Positions 57,386 through 64,000 of a stretch of 64,000 nt of DNA are shown piece after piece. The notes beneath the pieces were generated by a model. It ran no database searches. It was given only the letters and a program-made list of their open reading frames with translations, and was not told where the DNA came from. How positions within the stretch are numbered: the stretch's first letter is position 1; every line of letters starts with the position of its first letter. Location: contig NZ_JAUFPK010000001.1 in NCBI RefSeq assembly GCF_030409225.1, positions 1,648,733-1,712,732 of the forward strand, given 5' to 3'. The translations under genes were made by a program, and so were the position numbers. Source of the stretch: Aquisalimonas lutea (lineage in GTDB: Bacteria; Pseudomonadota; Gammaproteobacteria; Nitrococcales; Aquisalimonadaceae).

Positions 57386-57883
57386 TTACATGCGGTCGCA
57401 TCGAACCATGGTGCGCTCTGCCGCCACGTAAAGGTCAAGTCGGCTATCGGTCACCGAGCGGATCTCGGTTGACACGGCTATCCCAGTAGTCTGATTGACC
57501 GAACGATGTATCTCCGCCTGCTCTGCGCTAGACATCTGCGATATATCTAAGGGCGTCCCGTTCGCCGCCATGCCCATGACGGAAACCCGTTGCAGTTCCT
57601 CGATGAGGTTGCCGTCCTCCACTTTCCAAGTGCCGCTCGATATCATCTCAATCGACATGGAGAGCCCCTGCTGCGGCATAGTCGCTACAGTTTGGGCCGT
57701 GGCTCGTCCATCGGGCATGTATTGCACTCTCATGTGGGCTTTGCCCGCGGGTATTGTAGCTGTCGCGGGCACCCGCATGTTGCATTCCCAAGTGCCCCTG
57801 ACGGCGTAGGCGAACTTATCGTCTGCCGAATCGCAACCGGAGAGAAATGTAATCAGGAGAACGAGTCCGGAGGCTCTGAACAT
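57386..57883 (-). CDS. predicted lipoprotein, 165 aa
   Basis: Start ATG 57883, two bases after the stop of the upstream gene. Lipobox: MFRASGLVLLITFLSGC. The mature protein is beta-rich (AYAVRGTWECNMRVPATATI, SMSIEMISSGTWKVEDGNLI) and ends in a Cys near the C-terminus (TMVRCDRM). It looks like the 'lipocalin-like/META' type of small lipoprotein (a 'GTWxC...GTWKVEDG' repeated pattern), but I cannot assign it. Cotranscribed with the next gene upstream. 57234-57385 has no gene. Confidence 0.65.
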   Translation of the reverse strand: MFRASGLVLLITFLSGCDSADDKFAYAVRGTWECNMRVPATATIPAGKAHMRVQYMPDGRATAQTVATMPQQGLSMSIEMISSGTWKVEDGNLIEELQRVSVMGMAANGTPLDISQMSSAEQAEIHRSVNQTTGIAVSTEIRSVTDSRLDLYVAAERTMVRCDRM

Positions 57884-57885
57884 TA

Positions 57886-58221
57886 TCAATCACCACAAAG
57901 CCACATATTGGCGAGGCCGACGCAGCGCCCGACATGGTGCCCTTCGAAGCTGACATCGGCGGCGTTCGCGACGAAGTAGTCCGTATACCTGACCTGAAGA
58001 CGGTCCCTGATCCGCGACTCGCAGGAATCCGCGGCCGTCCGGCACTTCAACTCTGCAATCTCGCGTGCCAGCCGGCTGTTGCCAAATTCGCCGCTCTGAC
58101 CGAAAGCCAACTCAACGGAATCTCCATATAAATCATCGAAGGTCGAATGATGAGGCTTCGATCCTACGGCCGTTCCGGCAATGATGCACGCTATTAGGAA
58201 AAAGTACTGAAAATGAGACAT
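57886..58221 (-). CDS. hypothetical secreted protein, 111 aa
   Basis: Start at ATG 58221 (MSHFQYFFLIACIIAGTAVG), a signal peptide. The mature part is short (KPHHSTFDDLYGDSVELAFG, ELKCRTAADSCESRIRDRLQ, DVSFEGHHVGRCVGLANMWL) with four cysteines likely to form disulfides in the periplasm. First gene of the pair with the lipoprotein. Unknown function. Confidence 0.6.
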   Translation of the reverse strand: MSHFQYFFLIACIIAGTAVGSKPHHSTFDDLYGDSVELAFGQSGEFGNSRLAREIAELKCRTAADSCESRIRDRLQVRYTDYFVANAADVSFEGHHVGRCVGLANMWLCGD

Positions 58222-58554
58222 GCCTGCCAAATTCAGAAAGGATAGTTTGATTGTTATTATAGCTGGGGCGGGCAAGAAAGCCAGGTGGAGCATTGTTGAG
58301 CGGGTTCACGGAAGGCGCATAGTCAGCAAGCATCGACAGTGCTAGGGCCGTCCACACTACCACTGATTCCGAAGATGTCTTCGGGATCAGATTGGGCCTT
58401 TGTCTCGACCAGAAGACTGTCAAGCAGCAGTGTACGGAAGTATGTGTAGAATCTCGGGTGAGCTAGATTTCCCCGGGGGGCAGGCAGAAAGCAGCCTGTG
58501 AGCTATGATCAAGATAGGCTATCAGTTAGCAGGGTTTTAACCCTTTTGGCAGAA

Positions 58555-58700
58555 ACTTAATGAGAGCGTCGAGGCGCTGCAAGCCGACTTCGACGATTGG
58601 CTCGTACACTACAACACCGAGCAACGGCGTCTGGGTTGCCGAAACCAGGGGTGGCCACCGTGGCAGTCTGTTCAGCAGTTCTTCAAACCATCAACCTAGG
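58555..58700 (+). pseudogene. IS481-type transposase C-terminal fragment
   Basis: Frame ESVEALQADFDDWLVHYNTE then QRRLGCRNQGWPPWQSVQQF is the end of an IS481/rve-domain transposase ('LQxxLDxWLxxYNxxRPHxGY...RTPxxxF'). The conserved RPH is RRL here. Terminal inverted repeats are not visible. Only the last 45 codons remain. 58222-58554 has no gene. Confidence 0.72.
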
Positions 58701-58824
58701 TGTCCGCCTAAGAGGTTGAGAGGACAGGTTACGGATTCGGGCTGGTCGTATTGCATGGAGGTACTTTTTCAGCGAAAGAGACCTATACTTCCCATGCTGA
58801 AGGCAAACTAAGGAACCCCTCCTC

Positions 58825-59419
58825 ATGCAACTTAGAGCCGCAGCTATCTTTGGGCTCATCATCGCTTCTGCTGTGATGCTCGGTGGATGCATCCAATCTA
58901 GGGGGGGCTGTTCTCTCTGACAATGAACTTGCAACACCGCTCCCCACAGAAGTTCGTCTAGTCGAGATCAACGCCTCTGGAAATCCACGTCGCCATATGC
59001 TCGGTGTTTACGAAAGTGGATTATCGCTTACAGGCAATGTCTACACTGGCTTAATCGAAGGCCAAGATGGCGACTATTTTGACCGCTTTGGGGCTGTCCC
59101 CTTTGGCCCTTCGGGCCAATACCTAATCCAAGTTCGAAAGAAGGAAACGGAGAATTATATTTATCTTATTGGCATCCTAGAAAGAAACGACGTATTGAAC
59201 ATCTACTACATCAAGTCGGCAACGCGATTTCGTGACCGGATGTCAGCGCTAGGTTTGCCGAGTACGGTAACGAGTCGTTCCGAACTCGAAACCGCCGTTT
59301 TGGAGGCAATCGAGAGTAATTATTATCAAATTTGGAAGCGATATCGGGTTTTTGACATGAATGGTGATCGCCGCGCTTATGCCGATTTTCGCGACTGCGT
59401 ATTAAACTGCTATCGGTAG
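58825..59419 (+). pseudogene. lipoprotein gene frameshifted in a G7 run
   Basis: The N-terminus reads MQLRAAAIFGLIIASAVMLG then GC with lipobox (Cys22), from ATG 58825 (AAGGA upstream). The run GGGGGGG at 58901-58907 then shifts the frame; with one G fewer the protein continues as AVLSDNELATPLPTEVRLVE, INASGNPRRHMLGVYESGLS and FGPSGQYLIQVRKKETENYI to a stop at 59419. The intact product would be about 197 aa. Either a true mutation, a slipped-strand (phase-variable) site or a sequencing error. Confidence 0.65.
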
Positions 59420-59671
59420 TCAGTTCACTCAAAAGAGTTCTACGTGTTGGAAACCTATACAGCACGCAGTACAACGGCGCGTGAGGACTATCATGATATG
59501 GTTGTTGAGCAATGCCAACCAATCAATCATTTCGCGGCGTGTCTTTGTAGCGTCAGGTGAAGAGCGGACGCTCCGCGATGGCAAGGCAAGGTCTGCTCCG
59601 GGCCGATCGCATTCGGGACGGATGGCGATGGCTCCGTTCGTATTCGTGCTGCGCTCTCCGGTTTGTTTTTC

Positions 59672-59930
59672 ACTAAGCTGCACTTATGGCCGCGTTCCGG
59701 TCTTTCCCGTTTCGGCTGCACCTACGCCGGCCCATGTTGGTCTTCTGAACCGCACGGCGCAGGACGCGGCGACAATGCTATCCGTTATTGTCGGCGAGGA
59801 TGACCGTGATCCTTTCTGTGTTCGAGGTCCCGTACCTGAATTTGAGAAGGCCTGTGACTCGGTCGCCAACCCGTTGCGGATAGCCTGGAGCCCTGCACTC
59901 GGCGGTAAAGCCCCGGCTTTCGAGCGCTAG
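59672..59930 (+). pseudogene. amidase gene fragment
   Basis: Frame reading TYGRVPVFPVSAAPTPAHVG, LLNRTAQDAATMLSVIVGED and PLRIAWSPALGGKAP matches the late part of amidase-signature enzymes (KPTYGRVP...HVGPLTRTVxDAAxML...LRIAxSPDLG). The Ser-Ser-Lys catalytic part is missing. The remainder of 59420-60060 has no supported gene. Confidence 0.7.
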
Positions 59931-60060
59931 AGTATTGGAGTGCCGTTGCACGCAATAGCGTATTCCGCATCGAAGCGGGACGTTCATAGATTCCGTGGGC
60001 GGTACACTACAGCATAGGTCGGAGCAGATGGAGGACGTCCACCCGTTGCAGGACTGAGGC

Positions 60061-61509
60061 TCACTCCGGACGCACGTAGGACGTCTTCAAGCTCGTATAG
60101 AACTCCACCGCGTGGCGCCCCTGCTCACGTGGTCCGTAACTGGAGTCCTTCATTCCGCCAAACGGGACATGATAGTCGAGCCCAGCCGTAGGTAGATTGA
60201 CCATGGTCAACCCGGATTGGGCATTCCGGCGAAAATCGCTCGCATACTTGAGGCTCGTCGTGCAGATGCCGGCGGTTAATCCGTACTGGGTATCATTGGC
60301 AATGTCCAGCGCTTCCGCGTAATTGGCTACACGGATGACGGCAGCGATTGGGCCAAAGATTTCCTCCCGAGCGATGCGCATCCGGCTGTTCACATCCGTG
60401 AACAATGCAGGCTGTAGGTAATGTCCGGGAGGAGTGCGTTCGATTGTCTGGCCTCCCCAGTGAAGGGTTGCGCCTTCGGACTGGCCGATCTGAATGTACT
60501 CAAAGTCTTTCTGTAGCTGGCTTTGGTCGACGACTGGACCGATATCCGTCCCTTCCTTGAGCGCGTCGTCGACGGTCAGCCCGTCGAGCCGACGGGTCAG
60601 GGCGTCGATGAACGTATCGTAGATACCGTCGGTGACGATGAGACGGGACGACGCCGTGCATCTCTGGCCTGTCGAGAAGAACGAACCGTTGACCGCGCAC
60701 TCCACGGCCGTATCAAGATCGGCATCGTCGAGCACCACCAGCGGGTTCTTGCCGCCCATTTCGAGCTGCATCTTCTTCATGGGACGGCTTGCCACGCACG
60801 CTGCTGCAACGGTCTGACCTGTAGCAACGGACCCAGTGAAAGTAATTGCCGCAATATCGGGGTGGTCCGCCATCGCGCTCCCGACCACGGAGCCCTGGCC
60901 CATGACTAGATTCAGTACACCCGCCGGGAGCCCTGCGCGGTGCAGCACCTCGGTCAGCGCCCAGGCTGATGCAGGGACGAGCTCCGCAGGTTTGAAGACC
61001 ACGGTGTTGCCGCACGCCAGGGCCGGTGCGATCTTCCATGCCGGAATGGCCGTCGGGAAGTTCCACGGTGTGATGACCCCGACTACGCCCAGAGGCTCAC
61101 GGGTCACCTCGACGGATACGCCAGGCCTTACGGAAGGGATGAGCTCACCACCGAGTCGCAGGCATTCGCCGGCGAAAAAGGACAAGACCTGCCCAGCACG
61201 CGTTACCTCGGCGATGCCCTCGGGCCGCGTCTTGCCTTCCTCGCGGGAGAGGAGGGTGCCAAGCTCGTTCTTGCGTGACACCAGTTCATCGGATGCGCGC
61301 TGAAGGATCCCGTGACGCTCGGCGGGCGTCGTCCGCGCCCATGCGGGGAACGCCTCGCGTGCGGCCGTTGCGGCGGCATCCACGTCCTGTCGCGATGCCT
61401 GGGCGAACTCCCCGATGACGTCATCGGTGTTGGACGGGTTGATGTTGGCCGTGGCCTCTTGCGAGTCCATCTTCTCGCCGCCGATCAGGTTGGGATACCG
61501 GTCCGCCAT
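60061..61509 (-). CDS. aldehyde dehydrogenase, 482 aa
   Basis: Start ATG 61509 (MADRYPNLIGGEKMDSQEAT) with GAGAGG about 9 bases upstream. Catalytic Glu QLEMGGKNPLVVLDD and Cys STGQRCTASSRL. The cofactor loop FTGSVATGQTVA is typical. Similar in sequence to alpha-ketoglutarate semialdehyde dehydrogenases (KgsaDH-type), but the substrate is not fixed. Same direction as the TRAP genes and quinone oxidoreductase, so probably part of a catabolic operon for a carboxylate taken up by TRAP. Confidence 0.9.
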   Translation of the reverse strand: MADRYPNLIGGEKMDSQEATANINPSNTDDVIGEFAQASRQDVDAAATAAREAFPAWARTTPAERHGILQRASDELVSRKNELGTLLSREEGKTRPEGIAEVTRAGQVLSFFAGECLRLGGELIPSVRPGVSVEVTREPLGVVGVITPWNFPTAIPAWKIAPALACGNTVVFKPAELVPASAWALTEVLHRAGLPAGVLNLVMGQGSVVGSAMADHPDIAAITFTGSVATGQTVAAACVASRPMKKMQLEMGGKNPLVVLDDADLDTAVECAVNGSFFSTGQRCTASSRLIVTDGIYDTFIDALTRRLDGLTVDDALKEGTDIGPVVDQSQLQKDFEYIQIGQSEGATLHWGGQTIERTPPGHYLQPALFTDVNSRMRIAREEIFGPIAAVIRVANYAEALDIANDTQYGLTAGICTTSLKYASDFRRNAQSGLTMVNLPTAGLDYHVPFGGMKDSSYGPREQGRHAVEFYTSLKTSYVRPE

Positions 61510-61572
61510 TGACTTAACCTCTCTATTGTCCACTGCCGGGGTGCGTTGTTCCGTCATCCGCCCTGGTGCCAT

Positions 61573-62544
61573 TCATACGGTCAGGATGGTGGATCCGGTC
61601 GTACGTCGGGCTTCGAGCGCTTCGTGGGCCTGTTGGGCCTTCTCCAATGGGTAGCTCTGTCCGATCTCGATGCGCAGGATCCGGCGGTCCAGTGCGTCAA
61701 ACAGCTCCGATGCCGTAGCCTCGAGCTGGCGTCGCGAGGCAATGAAGTCGGGCAGCATCGGTCGCGTGACCGTGAGCGAACCGCCTCGCGCCAGTTCGGC
61801 AAGATCCAGCGGCGGTGGGGCTCCTGACGACTGTCCGAACAAGACCAGTATGCCGCGGGGTCGCAGGCATGCGAGTGAGCCGGACAACGTCTCCCGACCC
61901 ACGGAGTCATATGCGACCGTCACCCCCTGATCGCAGGTGATCTCTCGCACGGCTTCCCGGAAGTCGTCCCTGCTGTACACGATCGGATAATGGCAACCGT
62001 TTGCCCTGGCAATGGCCGCCTTTTCGTCAGTGGATACCGTGCCGATCACTGTTGCGCCAAGCGAGGACGCCCACTGGCACACAAGTACGCCGACGCCGCC
62101 GGCGGCGGCCTGGATCAGTACCGTGTCGGAGTCGGAGACCGAGTGGACGTCACGGACCAGGCACTTCGCTGTCATGCCGCGAAGCAGACTGGCCGCTGCC
62201 GTGTGATCGTCAACGGACGGGGGCAGTTTGACCAGGCGGTCGGCGTCGATTAGGCGTGCCTGGCAGTAGCTGCCGCTTACCGATGCGTAGCCGACGCGAT
62301 CGCCGGGGACGAGATGGGTAACACCATCTCCGACCTCCTCAACGACGCCGACACCTTCCCTTCCCGGAATGAACGGAAGGGGCGTGGCATACAAGCCGCT
62401 CCGGTAGTAGACGTCCGCGAAGTTGCAGCCAATGGCCGTGTGGCGTACGAAGACTTCGCCCGCATCGGGGTGGCCCACGCGAATCGGCTCCCACTTCAGA
62501 ACATCCGGCTCGCCCGGTTGGTGTACGCGGATCGCGTAATGCAT
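61573..62544 (-). CDS. quinone oxidoreductase (zinc-free MDR), 323 aa
   Basis: MHYAIRVHQPGEPDVLKWEP, HTAIGCNFADVYYRSGLYAT, LPFIPGREGVGVVEEVGDGV, SDTVLIQAAAGGVGVLVCQW (AxxGxxG). Lacks zinc-binding Cys/His; matches Qor-type NADPH:quinone reductases. 63 bases upstream of the ALDH start. Located between TRAP dctP and ALDH. Confidence 0.92.
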   Translation of the reverse strand: MHYAIRVHQPGEPDVLKWEPIRVGHPDAGEVFVRHTAIGCNFADVYYRSGLYATPLPFIPGREGVGVVEEVGDGVTHLVPGDRVGYASVSGSYCQARLIDADRLVKLPPSVDDHTAAASLLRGMTAKCLVRDVHSVSDSDTVLIQAAAGGVGVLVCQWASSLGATVIGTVSTDEKAAIARANGCHYPIVYSRDDFREAVREITCDQGVTVAYDSVGRETLSGSLACLRPRGILVLFGQSSGAPPPLDLAELARGGSLTVTRPMLPDFIASRRQLEATASELFDALDRRILRIEIGQSYPLEKAQQAHEALEARRTTGSTILTV

Positions 62545-62576
62545 GGCGCATGGCCCTGTTTGCTCGCAAGGCGATT

Positions 62577-62609
62577 GCCCGGAGTCCAGGAAATGCCGGG
62601 ACTCCGGGC
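62577..62609 (-). terminator. hairpin between dctP and quinone oxidoreductase
   Basis: 11-base perfect arms GCCCGGAGTCC and GGACTCCGGGC, 11-base loop, immediately after the dctP stop on the minus strand; a partial terminator or mRNA-stabilising hairpin. Confidence 0.6.
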
Positions 62610-62627
62610 GTGAACGGCCGAACTGCT

Positions 62628-63629
62628 TTAGTCTTCCTGCATCCCCCGGATTTCCTCGACCAGACCCTCGCGCCAGAGGTCACCTTCGAATTCCTGGTAG
62701 ACGTCTTTCGACAGCTCCCGGAACGCCGGACGGTTCGGGATCGTGACCTGCATTCCGGCTTCGAGCATTGTGTTCAGCTGGCGCTCTTCACGATCCTGGC
62801 CTTCACGCGTGATCATCTCGCCGGCCTTCTCGACTTCATCCACGACGATGTCGCGGTGTTCCTCCGAAAGGTTCTGCCAGGTTCTTTCGGAGGCATACCA
62901 GCCGTACAGGGAGCGCACGTGATTACTGAACGCGAAGTAGTCGGTTACCTCGAAGAACTTGCTGGGAACAGTGACGTCAAGGCCGTTATCCTGGCCTTCG
63001 ACGACTCCCTGGCGCAGAGACATGTAGAGCTCGTTGAACGCGATGGGCGTGGGCTCCATGCCCCAGGCCTCGAACGTGGCGATGGATACCGGGTTGGGCA
63101 GTACCCGAATCTTGATTCCTTCGGCATCCTCCGGTCCGAAAATCGGTCCTTCGGTGGTGTTGATCGAGCGCGGTGCCCGATCACCTCGGACCGCAAGAAC
63201 GCGAATCCCCTTCTCTTCACGGAGGCGTTCGTACATCGGGGCGAACACGTCGGAGTTATAGATCCTCCGGGCAGCGTCCTGCGACTCAAAGAGGTAGGGG
63301 ACTTGACCGACGAAGAACTCTTCGTGGCCGTCGACGTAGCCGAGCAGTGAGACATCGACGAAGCTCATGTCCATGGTTCCCTGGCTCAGCTCCTGCCATG
63401 TCTGTCCGACGTCGCCCAACTGACCGGCGGGATATACTTGTACGTCGATTTCGCCGTCAGTGCGTTCCCTTACCGCGTCTGCAAACTGATTGATCGCGTC
63501 GTTCTCCAGAGAGTTCTCTGCGAACACGTGGCCGAAACGCACGGTGGTCTCGGCGCTTGCGGTGAGTGGCGTGAACACCGTCGTGGCGGTCACCAGGGCA
63601 ATGCCCAGGCTCAGATTTCGTAGATGCAT
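62628..63629 (-). CDS. dctP: TRAP transporter substrate-binding protein, DctP-type, 333 aa
   Basis: Signal peptide MHLRNLSLGIALVTATTVFT, cut after TASA. The periplasmic binding fold of DctP is clear: TTVRFGHVFAENSLENDAIN, FADAVRERTDGEIDVQVYPA, GQLGDVGQTWQELSQGTMDM, IRVLPNPVSIATFEAWGMEP and PIAFNELYMSLRQGVVEGQD. The Arg of the IRVLPNPV motif is the typical ligand carboxylate-binding residue. It binds a carboxylic acid. Downstream of the large permease gene, in an order (M then P) that is less common than P-Q-M. Confidence 0.93.
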   Translation of the reverse strand: MHLRNLSLGIALVTATTVFTPLTASAETTVRFGHVFAENSLENDAINQFADAVRERTDGEIDVQVYPAGQLGDVGQTWQELSQGTMDMSFVDVSLLGYVDGHEEFFVGQVPYLFESQDAARRIYNSDVFAPMYERLREEKGIRVLAVRGDRAPRSINTTEGPIFGPEDAEGIKIRVLPNPVSIATFEAWGMEPTPIAFNELYMSLRQGVVEGQDNGLDVTVPSKFFEVTDYFAFSNHVRSLYGWYASERTWQNLSEEHRDIVVDEVEKAGEMITREGQDREERQLNTMLEAGMQVTIPNRPAFRELSKDVYQEFEGDLWREGLVEEIRGMQED

Positions 63630-63668
63630 GGTTTCTCCTCCAATTACTCGCAGTGATGTACAGGCCGG

Positions 63669-64000
63669 CTACCGTGCGAGCTGCGGCAGCCAGAGGATGA
63701 GCTTGGGAAACACGGTGCACACGAGCAGCACGCCGACCAGTGCCAGGAAGAACGGCATGACGCGACGAATGACCTGTTCGACAGGCAGGCGTGCGACCGA
63801 CGCGGTGATGAACAGATTGAGCCCCACGGGCGGGGTCAGTAGACCGATCATCAGATTGAGCACGACGATGAGGCCGAAATGCACGAGATCGATGCCGGCG
63901 GCCTCGACAATCGGCAACAGAATCGGCATGAAGATAACCATCGCGGGCAACGGCTCGAACACGCATCCCACGATGAGCAGCACGACATTGATCACGAGCA
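63669..64000 (-). CDS. dctM: TRAP transporter large permease (DctM-type), C-terminal part cut by window edge
   Basis: Only the last about 110 residues are inside the window: NVVLLIVGCVFEPLPAMVIF, MPILLPIVEAAGIDLVHFGL, IVVLNLMIGLLTPPVGLNLF, ITASVARLPVEQVIRRVMPF. The TPPVGLNLF motif is diagnostic of DctM. It energises uptake with a sodium or proton gradient. 39 bases lie between its stop and dctP. Confidence 0.92.
   Translation of the reverse strand, partial: LVINVVLLIVGCVFEPLPAMVIFMPILLPIVEAAGIDLVHFGLIVVLNLMIGLLTPPVGLNLFITASVARLPVEQVIRRVMPFFLALVGVLLVCTVFPKLILWLPQLAR

Noticed and set aside
59481-59930. A complete 149-aa protein starting at 59481
   Set aside because: Only its last 85 residues match anything, namely an amidase tail; the N-terminal half is unrelated filler, so I call it a gene fragment.

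Overview
The window looks like a high-GC gammaproteobacterial chromosome. Long GC-rich core genes (RND efflux pump, split class II ribonucleotide reductase, UUP1-family protein, TRAP transporter, dodecin, REP-like palindromes) flank a large, visibly less GC-rich chromosomal integron. A halophilic or alkaliphilic member of the Ectothiorhodospiraceae or a relative is a reasonable guess, but no marker here fixes the genus.

Layout. 1-7.8 kb: UUP1-family membrane protein (partial), small lipoprotein, TerB-like protein, exported DsrE-like protein, RND adaptor and permease, YdfG-like SDR. 7.8-8.1 kb: a cluster of REP-like palindromes. 8.2-10.3 kb: pncA, dodecin, patatin-like lipase. 10.3-13.5 kb: nrdJa/nrdJb behind a promoter and two apparent NrdR boxes, ended by a terminator. 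13.6-34.9 kb: a chromosomal integron. Its integrase (minus strand) is broken by an in-frame stop and lacks the catalytic C-terminus. About 30 cassettes follow, nearly all on the plus strand, separated by 27 well-formed attC sites and several degenerate ones. Cargo includes monooxygenase-like ABM proteins, VOC, GST, Nudix, HIT, LysE exporters, an HNH nuclease, a DUF4145 protein, an SDR/TetR pair, an AraC/VOC pair and many small membrane proteins of unknown function.

35-46 kb interrupts the array. It carries pieces of a VOC (PhnB-type) gene and of tag, an orphan hcp with two tightly linked downstream genes, a duplicated cassette end, a GMC oxidoreductase/ALDH/AraC cluster, a beta-propeller-like protein and an HTH-DUF899-DUF2182 module. 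46.2-48.4 kb is a second, degenerate patch of integron cassettes, including a fragment that matches the LysE cassette at 33.5 kb. The integron has therefore been rearranged by insertion and by duplication of cassette and core fragments.

48.5-57 kb returns to chromosomal genes: FAH-family hydrolase, AAC(3)-I-like acetyltransferase, intact tag, GST, methyltransferase, SDR, an NAD(P)-binding protein divergent from an HxlR regulator, and a SpmA/SpmB-like membrane protein. 57-60 kb holds small secreted or lipoprotein genes and decayed pieces (IS481-type transposase tail, amidase tail, one lipoprotein frameshifted in a G run). 60-64 kb is a minus-strand catabolic cluster: TRAP large permease, DctP, quinone oxidoreductase, aldehyde dehydrogenase.

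All functions are read from protein sequence motifs and family resemblance; no searches were run. Many cassette proteins are honest unknowns.
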